A stretch of 64,000 nt of DNA, from NCBI RefSeq assembly GCF_018131105.1, contig NZ_JAFCJI010000001.1:248001-312000 (forward strand). Reading direction: 5' to 3'. Below, piece by piece: positions 1 to 7,183 of this stretch. Below the pieces are notes generated by a model, which saw nothing but the letters and a program-made list of their open reading frames with translations, ran no database searches and had not been told where the DNA came from. Made by a program: the position numbers and the translations under genes. Each line of letters starts with the position of its first letter. The first letter of the stretch is position 1. The stretch is from Bradyrhizobium manausense. Lineage in GTDB: Bacteria > Pseudomonadota > Alphaproteobacteria > Rhizobiales > Xanthobacteraceae.

Positions 1-85
1 AAATCGCGCGCATGCGCGATCGCGTGCGAATAGGGATGATGTGCTGGCAACAGCCCGGGCGCGTTCGGATTTCTATCGGCGCTGG

Positions 86-889
86 CTAGTTCCGTGCGCG
101 CTGCACGGCCAAGGGGCGGACGGCATCCGACGTGTGAATGCGATCGGCATAACCAGCGCTGATCGGCGCGAAAGCCGCCGGCAACGGCCCGTCGGTGAAG
201 AGATGGTGGCAGTCGTCGAGACGGCCGCCGCGCACCGTCGCGTTGCGGCCAAATTTCGTGGTGTCGGCGACGAGCACGGCGACGCGGGAATTGGCGACGA
301 TAGCCTGGCGCGCCAACACCTCGCCGGCGTGAAAATCCAGGAGCGTGCCGTCCTGGTCGACACCGCCGACACCGAAGATGCCGTAGTCGGCGCGGAAGTC
401 CGCGAAGAAACGCGCGGCCGGCTCGCCGACGATGTCACGGTCGAGCGGGCGGAGGGTGCCGCCGGCGATCGAGATCTCGACGTCCGGGTTTTGCGCGAAC
501 GCCGCAGCGACGTTCAGATTGTTGGTGATCACGCGCAGGTCCTGGCGGTGCGACAGCGCCCGCGCGACATATTCCGGCGTCGTGCCGAGCCCGATCATCA
601 ACGACGCGCCATCGGGAATGAATTTTGCGGTCGCGTGCGCAATACGCTGCTTGGCGTTGGCGTTGAGGCCTTGCCGGCTGCCGTATGCGAGGTTCTGGTT
701 CTGCACCGGCAGGCTGACGCCGCCATGGATGCGCCGAAGCAGACCCTGATCGCAGAGCGCATTGACGAGACGGCGAATGGTTTGCTGCGTGACGTCGAAG
801 CGCGTCGACAGGTGCTCGATCGAGGCGAAACCTTCCTCGCGCACAATCTCCAGAATGTGGGCCTGACGTTCGGTCGGGGTGTTGAGCAT
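86..889 (-). CDS. DeoR/GlpR-family transcriptional repressor
   Basis: A 267-residue DeoR-type regulator. Residues 6-58 form the winged helix-turn-helix, with the recognition stretch DVTQQTIRRLVNALCDQGLL at 32-51. The rest is the sugar-phosphate sensing domain, including the MIGLGTTPEYVARAL loop and the VVADTTKFGRNA segment typical of DeoR_C. It diverges from the ugp-like importer, and the 253-base gap holds a perfect TGTTCATATGAACA palindrome that resembles GlpR operators. It is therefore inferred to repress the importer and itself, with a phosphorylated sugar or glycerol-3-phosphate as effector. The family call is firm; the effector is inference. Confidence 0.9.
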   Translation of the reverse strand: MLNTPTERQAHILEIVREEGFASIEHLSTRFDVTQQTIRRLVNALCDQGLLRRIHGGVSLPVQNQNLAYGSRQGLNANAKQRIAHATAKFIPDGASLMIGLGTTPEYVARALSHRQDLRVITNNLNVAAAFAQNPDVEISIAGGTLRPLDRDIVGEPAARFFADFRADYGIFGVGGVDQDGTLLDFHAGEVLARQAIVANSRVAVLVADTTKFGRNATVRGGRLDDCHHLFTDGPLPAAFAPISAGYADRIHTSDAVRPLAVQRARN

Positions 890-963
890 GGGCTCTCCGT
901 GCCGACCAAAGTATCATTCGAACAGGGGAGGCGCAAATTCCTGTTTCATATGCTGTCATGTTA

Positions 964-977
964 TGTTCATATGAACA
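964..977. promoter_or_regulatory. GlpR/DeoR-like operator palindrome
   Basis: TGTTCATATGAACA is a perfect 14-base palindrome between the divergent DeoR-family regulator and the ugp-like operon. Its arms match the TGTTC/GAACA half-sites of known GlpR operators. Further related half-sites lie just upstream: ATTCGAACA near 916-924 and TTTCATATG near 953-961. The last shares the central CATATG. The arrangement suggests cooperative binding. Binding by the adjacent regulator is inferred from position. Confidence 0.6.
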
Positions 978-1142
978 CAATAATCGCTATGCCGATGAAT
1001 GTTGCGTGGCCATAGGGGAGGGACGGATGGTTCGGTCTGCGCGTCGTGACCGACCTTGTGCGGCTCCGCGTGAGCAACGCACGCCCTTGCGTGGCGGCAT
1101 CTGCGCTGTGCTTGGATCATCGCAATCGAGAGCGAACCGGCC

Positions 1143-2162
1143 ATGTCAGCGATCACGCTGAGCCGCATCTCGAAGTCCTGGGGCGTGATGCGCGCGGTCG
1201 ATGACGTCAGCCTGACGGCGGACGAAGGCTCGTTGCTGGTCCTGCTCGGGCCGTCCGGATGCGGCAAGTCCACCACGCTCCGCCTGATCGCTGGTCTCGA
1301 GGAAGCCGATGCCGGCACGATCAGCATCGGCGGCGTTGACGTCACGCGCCTCACTCCGGCGCAGCGGAAGATCTCGATGGTCTTCCAGTCATACGCGTTG
1401 TTTCCGCATTTGAGCGTGGCTGAGAACATCGTATTCGGTTTGCGCGTGCGCCGCGTTTCGCGCGCCGAGCGCGATGGGCGGCTCAAGCGCGTTGCCGACA
1501 TCGTCGGTCTTGGTCATCTCCTTGAACGCAAACCGTCGCAATTGTCCGGCGGTCAGCGCCAGCGCGTCGCATTGGGGCGAGCCATCATCGCGGAAGCTCG
1601 CGTCTGCCTGATGGACGAGCCGCTCTCGAATCTGGATGCCAAGCTTCGGCATGAGATGCGTACCGAGATCCGCGCGCTGCAGCAGCGCCTGGGCATGACG
1701 ATGGTCTATGTGACCCACGATCAGACCGAGGCCATGACGATGGCCGACCGCGTCGTGCTGATGCGGGACGGGCGCATCGAGCAGAACGGCTCGCCCGAAG
1801 AACTCTATAACCGCCCGGCCACGGCGTTCACGGCGCGCTTCATCGGCACGCCGCCCATGAATCTCGTGCGCCAGGGCAACCGTCTCATCGGCGTGCGGCC
1901 GGAGCATGTTCGCATCGCCGCCGACGGCGACCATGTCGCACGCGTCAAGGCCGTGGAGCATCTCGGCGCCGACAGCATCGTTCTCTGCGAGATCGACGGG
2001 CAGCCGATCTCAGTGCGGCTGGAGGGATTCAGCAAGGTTCAGCCGGGCGACGACGTCAGGATCGCCTGGAACGCCGCGCACGAACACCGTTTCGATTCGA
2101 AATCGGAAGTCAGGCTCGACAACATCGCGAACGAGGACCGGCTGGCCGCATCCTCTCAATGA
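1143..2162 (+). CDS. ugpC: ABC transporter ATPase, UgpC/MalK type
   Basis: A 339-residue nucleotide-binding subunit of a carbohydrate-type ABC importer. Walker A is GPSGCGKST (36-44), the Q-loop lies at FQSYALFP (81-88), the signature LSGGQ is at 134-138, Walker B is VCLMDEP (154-160) and the H-loop is THD near 191. A C-terminal TOBE/MalK regulatory domain follows from about 235. It is the first gene of an importer operon in the order ATPase, binding protein, permease, permease, whereas in E. coli ugp the ATPase follows the permeases. The substrate is probably sn-glycerol-3-phosphate or a sugar; the nearby GlpR-like operator favours the former. The ugpC symbol is by similarity. Confidence 0.85.
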   Translation: MSAITLSRISKSWGVMRAVDDVSLTADEGSLLVLLGPSGCGKSTTLRLIAGLEEADAGTISIGGVDVTRLTPAQRKISMVFQSYALFPHLSVAENIVFGLRVRRVSRAERDGRLKRVADIVGLGHLLERKPSQLSGGQRQRVALGRAIIAEARVCLMDEPLSNLDAKLRHEMRTEIRALQQRLGMTMVYVTHDQTEAMTMADRVVLMRDGRIEQNGSPEELYNRPATAFTARFIGTPPMNLVRQGNRLIGVRPEHVRIAADGDHVARVKAVEHLGADSIVLCEIDGQPISVRLEGFSKVQPGDDVRIAWNAAHEHRFDSKSEVRLDNIANEDRLAASSQ

Positions 2163-2208
2163 GGGGCACCGCGCCAGAGCGGTCGGACAAGACACGAAGG
2201 AGACCAAA

Positions 2209-3486
2209 ATGTTTGCTCGACGAACACTGTTGATGGCCGCGGCGTTCACTGCGCTCTCCCTTGGTGCGGCCCGTCCGGCGGCTGCGGTGGATCTCACCAT
2301 GTATTATCCCGTCGCGGTCGGCGGTCCCGTCACCAAGATCGTCGACGACATGGTCGCGCGCTTCGAGAAGGAGAACGCGGACATCAAGGTGACCGCGGTG
2401 TACGCCGGCAACTACACCGACACGATGACCAAGGCGATGACTGCGATGAAAGGCGGCCAGCCGCCGCAGCTGTCGGTATTGCTATCCACTGACGTCTTCA
2501 CGCTGATGGACGAAAACGCCATCGTGCCGTTCGACGATCTCGTCAGCGACAAGGCGTGGTTCAAGGAATTCTATCCGGCGTTCATGGCCAACGGGCAGGT
2601 CGACGGCAAGACCTGGAGCATCCCGTTCCAGCGTTCGACGATCGTGCTGTACTGGAACAAGGAGGCCTTCAAGGAGGCCGGTCTTGATCCCGAGAAGGCG
2701 CCGGCGTCCTGGGACGAGATGACCGAAATGTCGAAGAAGCTGATCAAGAAGGACAGCTCCGGCAACACCACACGCTGGGGCGTCGAGATCCCCACGACCG
2801 GCTACGGCTACTGGATGCTGCAGGCGCTGGCGATCGAAAACGGCCAGAAGATGATGAACGAGGCCGGCACCGAAGTCCACCTGACCGCGCCGAAGACGGT
2901 GGCTGCGCTCGACTATTGGGTCGACCTGTCCCGCAAGCACAATGTCATGCCGTCCGGCAGCATCGACTGGGCGACGCTGCGCACCGACTTCCTCGAAGGC
3001 AAGACGGCGATGATGTGGCATACGACCGGAAACCTCACGGCCGTCAAGGACGCCGCTAAATTCCCGTTCGGCGTCGCCATGCTCCCGGCCAAGGAGCGGA
3101 GGGGATCGCCGACCGGTGGCGGCAGCTTCTATGTCTTCAAGAGCGCTTCTCCCGATCAGCAAAAGGCGGCCGTCAAATTCATCCAGTGGATGACGGCGCC
3201 CGAGCGCGCGGCGGAATGGAGCATGAAGACAGGCTATGTCGCCGTGTCGCCTGCCGCCTACAAGACCAAGGCGATGGAAGAGTACGCCAAGGGCTTCCCG
3301 CAGGCGACCGTTGCGCGTGACCAGCTCGAGCATGCGGTGCCAGAGCTCTCGGTTCACGAGAACGGCCGCATCTACAAGTTCGTCAATGACGCTGTTCAGG
3401 CCGCCGTCACGGGGACGCAAAAGCCGCAGGAGGCGCTGGCTGCCGCGCAAGCGCAGTCCGACCGCGTACTGCGCGCCTCGAAGTAA
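2209..3486 (+). CDS. ugpB: ABC transporter periplasmic binding protein, UgpB type
   Basis: A 425-residue extracellular solute-binding protein of family 1. I start it at MFARRTLLMAAAF because AGGAGA precedes that ATG and a signal peptide with cleavage after about residue 26 (PAAA/VDL) follows. The mature protein shows UgpB-like features such as MYYPVAVGGPVTKIVDDMV, then ISFQ/IPFQRST and NKEAFKEAGLDPEKAP. It would bind the substrate in the periplasm and hand it to the two permeases. It follows the ATPase gene by 46 bases. A strong hairpin follows its stop codon. Family confident; ligand inferred. Confidence 0.88.
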   Translation: MFARRTLLMAAAFTALSLGAARPAAAVDLTMYYPVAVGGPVTKIVDDMVARFEKENADIKVTAVYAGNYTDTMTKAMTAMKGGQPPQLSVLLSTDVFTLMDENAIVPFDDLVSDKAWFKEFYPAFMANGQVDGKTWSIPFQRSTIVLYWNKEAFKEAGLDPEKAPASWDEMTEMSKKLIKKDSSGNTTRWGVEIPTTGYGYWMLQALAIENGQKMMNEAGTEVHLTAPKTVAALDYWVDLSRKHNVMPSGSIDWATLRTDFLEGKTAMMWHTTGNLTAVKDAAKFPFGVAMLPAKERRGSPTGGGSFYVFKSASPDQQKAAVKFIQWMTAPERAAEWSMKTGYVAVSPAAYKTKAMEEYAKGFPQATVARDQLEHAVPELSVHENGRIYKFVNDAVQAAVTGTQKPQEALAAAQAQSDRVLRASK

Positions 3487-3495
3487 GGAAAAAAG

Positions 3496-3523
3496 GCGGG
3501 ATGGTGGTACGCCGCCATCCCGC
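3496..3523 (+). promoter_or_regulatory. intercistronic stem-loop between ugpB and ugpA
   Basis: A 12-base-pair stem (3496-3507 with 3512-3523, one G-T wobble) closed by a TACG tetraloop, lying 10 bases after the binding-protein stop and 10 bases before the permease start. No T-run follows, so it is unlikely to be a terminator. Such hairpins downstream of binding-protein genes commonly protect the upstream mRNA from 3' decay, which would raise binding protein over permease. Function is inferred. Confidence 0.65.
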
Positions 3524-3532
3524 TCCTCAGAA

Positions 3533-4453
3533 ATGACCGACACCACAGCCGCATCGTCAATTCCCGAACGCCGCGCCGGATCGCAGGCGTGGTGGAATGC
3601 CGTGAACGCGTGGCTGCTGTTGTTGCCGGCGGCGGTGCTGCTGGTTGCGTTCACCCATTACCCCATCCTGGCGACGATCCGGCATTCGCTGTTCATCACC
3701 AAACGGAACGGCACCGAGGTGTTTGTTGGCCTCGACAGCTATCAGGCGATGGCGGCCGATCCGATCTTCTGGAAGGCGCTGGTCAACAATTTCTGGTTTG
3801 CGCTCGGCACCATCCCGACGTCGATCGCGCTCGCACTCGTCATGGCGGTCTGGGTCAATCGCAACATGCGCGGGCGCGGCTTCCTGCGTCTGGCTTATTT
3901 CACTCCGACGGTGCTGCCGATGATCGCCGTCGCCAACATCTGGCTGTTCTTCTACACGCCGGACTATGGCCTGCTCGATCAATTGCGCGGATTGCTCGGT
4001 CTCGGCGGCTGGAACTGGCTCGGCGATCCCTCCACGGTGATGGGCTGCCTGATCGTGATGGTGATCTGGAAGGAGGCCGGATTCTTCATGATCTTCTATC
4101 TCGCCGCGCTTCAGCAGCTCTCGCCGGATCTCGAGGAAGCTGCGTCGATCGAGGGCGCGAGCCGCTGGTACACATTCCGCCGGATTACGTTCCCGCTGCT
4201 GATGCCGACCACGCTGTTCGTCGCCATCAACGCCGTGATCAACTCGTTCAAGCTGGTGGACCACCTCGTCATCATGACCAAGGGCGGTCCGAACAACGCC
4301 AGCACGTTGCTGCTCTATTACATCTACGAAGTCGCCTTCACTTTCCAGGATTCGTCCTACGCCGCGACGCTGACGGTCGTGCTTCTGCTGCTGTTGAGCG
4401 CCGTGGCGCTGGTCAAATTCGGCTATCTCGATCGCAGGATCCACTATCAATGA
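3533..4453 (+). CDS. ugpA: ABC transporter permease, UgpA type
   Basis: A 306-residue inner-membrane permease with six predicted hydrophobic segments, the first near residues 24-45. It carries the MalF/UgpA-type cytoplasmic coupling motif EEAASIEGASRWYTFRRITF. The start ATGACCGACACC was chosen because it directly follows the intercistronic hairpin and gives the usual family length. Its stop overlaps the start of the second permease (ATGA), which indicates translational coupling within the importer operon. Confidence 0.88.
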   Translation: MTDTTAASSIPERRAGSQAWWNAVNAWLLLLPAAVLLVAFTHYPILATIRHSLFITKRNGTEVFVGLDSYQAMAADPIFWKALVNNFWFALGTIPTSIALALVMAVWVNRNMRGRGFLRLAYFTPTVLPMIAVANIWLFFYTPDYGLLDQLRGLLGLGGWNWLGDPSTVMGCLIVMVIWKEAGFFMIFYLAALQQLSPDLEEAASIEGASRWYTFRRITFPLLMPTTLFVAINAVINSFKLVDHLVIMTKGGPNNASTLLLYYIYEVAFTFQDSSYAATLTVVLLLLLSAVALVKFGYLDRRIHYQ

Positions 4454-5259
4454 GGGACCGGACGCATCCTGTCGAAGCGGTCGCTGCATGGGTCCTGGCT
4501 TTGGTCTGGCTCGCGCCGCTCGCCTATGCGTTCTGGAGCGCGCTGCATCCGGCCGCCTATGCGACGTCGTTCAGTCTCTCGGCGCCCTGGACGCTGGAGA
4601 ACTTTGAGCGGGCCTGGAAGCAAGCGCCGTTCGCGCGCTACTACCTCAATACGATCGTTCTGGTGACGCTGGTGCTGGTCGGGCAACTCGTCCTGTCGAC
4701 GCTGGCGGCATATGCCTTCGCGCGTTTCAAGTTCAGGGGCAGCACCATCGCCTTTGCGCTGGTTCTGCTGCAGCTGATGATTATGCCCGATGTGCTGATC
4801 GTCGAGAACTACCGCGCCATCGCCAGGCTCGGTCTGCTCGACACCATCCCTGCGATTGCACTGCCTTATCTCGCCAGCGCCTTCGGTATCTTCCTGTTGC
4901 GGCAGACGTTCAAGAGCGTGCCCCAGGAACTGGTCGAGGCCGCCCGGGTCGAGGGGGCAGGGCCTTTGGGAATTCTGTGGCGGGTTTATGTCCCGCTGGC
5001 GCGCCCGACCTACATCGCTTTCGGTCTCGTTTCGGTCAGCTACCATTGGAACAATTTTTTGTGGCCGCTGATCGTCACCAATTCGGTGGAGGCGCGGCCG
5101 CTGACCGTCGGCCTCGCAGTATTCGGCGCGCCAGAGACCGGAGTGGACTGGTCAGTCATCACGGCGGCAACCGTGATGACCATGGCGCCGCTGCTGATCG
5201 CGTTCCTGCTGTTCCAGCGGCAGTTTGTCCAATCCTTCATGCGCGCGGGTATTCGCTGA
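4450..5259 (+). CDS. ugpE: ABC transporter permease, UgpE type
   Basis: A 269-residue second permease of the importer with about six membrane segments and the coupling-loop motif EAARVEGAGPLGILWRVYVP. The C-terminus QRQFVQSFMRAGIR resembles the UgpE/MalG tail (family members end FVRGLTAGAVK-like). Its start overlaps the UgpA stop (ATGA) and its own stop TGA shares a base with the ATG of the next gene. Five genes are thus tightly packed as one transcription unit. Confidence 0.88.
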   Translation: MRDRTHPVEAVAAWVLALVWLAPLAYAFWSALHPAAYATSFSLSAPWTLENFERAWKQAPFARYYLNTIVLVTLVLVGQLVLSTLAAYAFARFKFRGSTIAFALVLLQLMIMPDVLIVENYRAIARLGLLDTIPAIALPYLASAFGIFLLRQTFKSVPQELVEAARVEGAGPLGILWRVYVPLARPTYIAFGLVSVSYHWNNFLWPLIVTNSVEARPLTVGLAVFGAPETGVDWSVITAATVMTMAPLLIAFLLFQRQFVQSFMRAGIR

Positions 5260-6122
5260 TGCGGCTTCTGACGTGGAATATTCAGTGCGGCAAGGGCTGC
5301 GACGGCGTCACCGATCTGGCGAGGATCGTCAGGATCGCCAGGGAGACGTGCGATGCGGATGTCTTCTGCTTCCAGGAGGTAAGCTCGAACTTCTCAAGGC
5401 ACGATCGCGGAGGCGATCAGAGCGCAGAACTCGCTGCGTTGCTGCCGGGCTATTTGGCAATATTCCGGCCGGCGATCGAAACGGTCGATCAGGCAGGTGG
5501 GCTGCATCGCTTCGGCAACATGACCCTGTCGCGCATCCCGGTCGTTCAGATCAACAATCACATCCTGCCCTGGCCGGGTGCCGGCACGGGACGCAGCATG
5601 CGGCGCCACGCGCTGGAGGTGACGGTCGAAGCGGCCTTCGGCCCCGTGCGCATCGTCAATACGCATCTTGAATATCATTCGGTTGCTCAGCGCAAAGCGC
5701 AGGTCATGCGCCTGCTCGATTTGCAGGAGGACGCCTCGACAAGCCCCAGGGCACCGACCAGTCAGCCCGATGAGCCTTATGAAAGCCAGACGGTGGCGCG
5801 AACGAGCCTGATGTGCGGCGACTTCAATTTCGACGTCACCGATCCGCAGCATGCGATGATCGACCGCTCTGACCGATCTGGCCTCAACTATCGCGATGCC
5901 TGGACCGCCAACGGCCCGGACGGGCAGCGGTCACCAACTTGCGGACTATATGACCATGTGCAGTGGACCGCGGGACCTGATTGCCGTGACTTCATTTTCG
6001 CGACGGAGGATCTAATCGGTCGGATCACCCACGTTGATGTCAATGGGAAAACTGACGCGTCCGATCATCAACCGGTCTTCATCGAACTCGCGGATCGTGA
6101 AATGACGGTCGGGCCGACCTGA
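5259..6122 (+). CDS. endonuclease/exonuclease/phosphatase-family hydrolase
   Basis: A 287-residue member of the EEP superfamily of metal-dependent phosphohydrolases. Recognisable residues are the N-terminal TWNIQ (Asn7), metal-binding Glu40 in CFQE, the NTHLEYHS histidine, the CGDFNFD Asp/Asn pair and the C-terminal SDHQPV catalytic Asp-His. There is no signal peptide, so it is probably cytoplasmic. It is the last gene of the ugp-like operon, a position where E. coli carries the glycerophosphodiesterase ugpQ. An analogous phosphodiester-cleaving role on the imported substrate is inferred; the sequence family itself does not identify the substrate. Confidence 0.8.
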   Translation: MRLLTWNIQCGKGCDGVTDLARIVRIARETCDADVFCFQEVSSNFSRHDRGGDQSAELAALLPGYLAIFRPAIETVDQAGGLHRFGNMTLSRIPVVQINNHILPWPGAGTGRSMRRHALEVTVEAAFGPVRIVNTHLEYHSVAQRKAQVMRLLDLQEDASTSPRAPTSQPDEPYESQTVARTSLMCGDFNFDVTDPQHAMIDRSDRSGLNYRDAWTANGPDGQRSPTCGLYDHVQWTAGPDCRDFIFATEDLIGRITHVDVNGKTDASDHQPVFIELADREMTVGPT

Positions 6123-6182
6123 ATCAATGGATGTTGAGAAATCGTCAGGGCTCGTTGCCATGAAAGCGGGCCGGCGGCGACC

Positions 6183-6509
6183 TCACCGCCGCGTCACCAG
6201 CACGCCCAGCATGAACGCCACCATCAGCGACGGCAGCGGGGCCTCGCGAACCATGCCGCGGACGATGTCGGACCAGTGCTGATCCGGGGCCAGTCTTGGT
6301 GACCAGACTTCAGCCACCGGCGCGATGCCCCATTCCGATGCGAGCTCAGCGATCTCGCTGGCGGCCAGACGCACGCCATCACGGACCCGGAAGATCGTGG
6401 CCTCCGCGCGTTCGCCCGGCGCCAGCAGCATCACCGTCGTGATCGCCGTGCGCAGCGTCATTTCGCCGTAACCTTGCAGCCGCACCGATTCTTCGGGCTC
6501 GGACGTCAT
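6183..6509 (-). CDS. small protein with C-terminal membrane segment, unknown function
   Basis: A 108-residue protein I do not recognise. It is mixed and acidic up to about residue 85 (MTSEPEESVRLQGYGEMTLR at the start) and ends in a hydrophobic segment, PLPSLMVAFMLGVLVTRR, which looks like a C-terminal membrane anchor. A 37-residue membrane peptide gene lies 12 bases upstream on the same strand, so they probably form a two-gene unit. The GGGGAC sequence just before the ATG serves as ribosome-binding site. Confidence 0.6.
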   Translation of the reverse strand: MTSEPEESVRLQGYGEMTLRTAITTVMLLAPGERAEATIFRVRDGVRLAASEIAELASEWGIAPVAEVWSPRLAPDQHWSDIVRGMVREAPLPSLMVAFMLGVLVTRR

Positions 6510-6521
6510 GCCAATGTCCCC

Positions 6522-6635
6522 TCACAGCGCGAAGTGGCGCGCGATGGTGAATGCCGCCGTCGCGCACAGGACCAGCGTGGAAACCGCGCCGGCCACACCG
6601 CGTGCGAGATGCGCTCGCGTCAGGTGCCTGGTCAT
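6522..6635 (-). CDS. 37-residue single-pass membrane peptide, unknown function
   Basis: A short reading frame beginning MTRHLTRAHLARG and ending IARHFAL, with one hydrophobic segment (VAGAVSTLVLCATAAFTI) flanked by basic residues. Its stop lies 12 bases from the start of the 108-residue membrane-anchored gene. The topology and the tight spacing support a real gene, but the length makes it uncertain. No function can be assigned. Confidence 0.45.
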   Translation of the reverse strand: MTRHLTRAHLARGVAGAVSTLVLCATAAFTIARHFAL

Positions 6636-7183
6636 GATTTTGCTCCATGCTCACCATGGAAATGGCAAGGCCCGAAGTTGGTTCCTCGGTCTTCGCCGAA
6701 TCACGCGCGACGATCCGCGTGATGTCGTTCCGCCCGCTCCGTAGAAACCCGGTGGCGTCACGATCGAAAACGTCGACGACGCGACGTCGCGGGCTGGGCC
6801 GACGTGGAACTGCTCATGATTTAGTCAGCGAAGGACGACGCGCGTTCTTGGCGTCAGTTGTTGAGCAACGCGAAGCCGGCCGCGCGCTTGCGCTGCAAAA
6901 TGCCGCGGCATTGTCACGAGTTTTGAAGATGAGGGTGCACAGAAGAAGGGCAGCTTCTGTCGATCATCACTCCGTCGTCGCGGCACTCACCTTATTTCCG
7001 CAACAGTTCCGGCAACGCCGCCGTGTTTTCGTTCCTCCTGCGTCTTGATGAGGACGACATCCTCAACGATGAGGAATGATCGGCGAAGATCATGGGGAAG
7101 CCACACAATTTTAGCTTTCTTGCAGCGAGTTTTTTAGAACTGGCTGCCAGTCTAAGCCCAATGGCCAATGGGACTCTCTACGC
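6636..7183. other. 548-base gene-poor region upstream of the giant secreted-protein gene
   Basis: No convincing gene was found here. The complement of 6992-7028 encodes NTAALPELLRK followed by a stop, closely matching the C-terminal end TAALRELLRK of the 74-residue gene at 11296-11520. This suggests a degenerate partial copy. The last 100 bases before 7184 are T-rich and probably contain the promoter of the downstream gene, but I cannot place -35 and -10 boxes with confidence. Confidence 0.4.

Noticed and set aside
41..1015. A 324-codon plus-strand frame over the DeoR regulator
   Set aside because: It is the complement of a clear DeoR-family gene and shows no recognisable domain.
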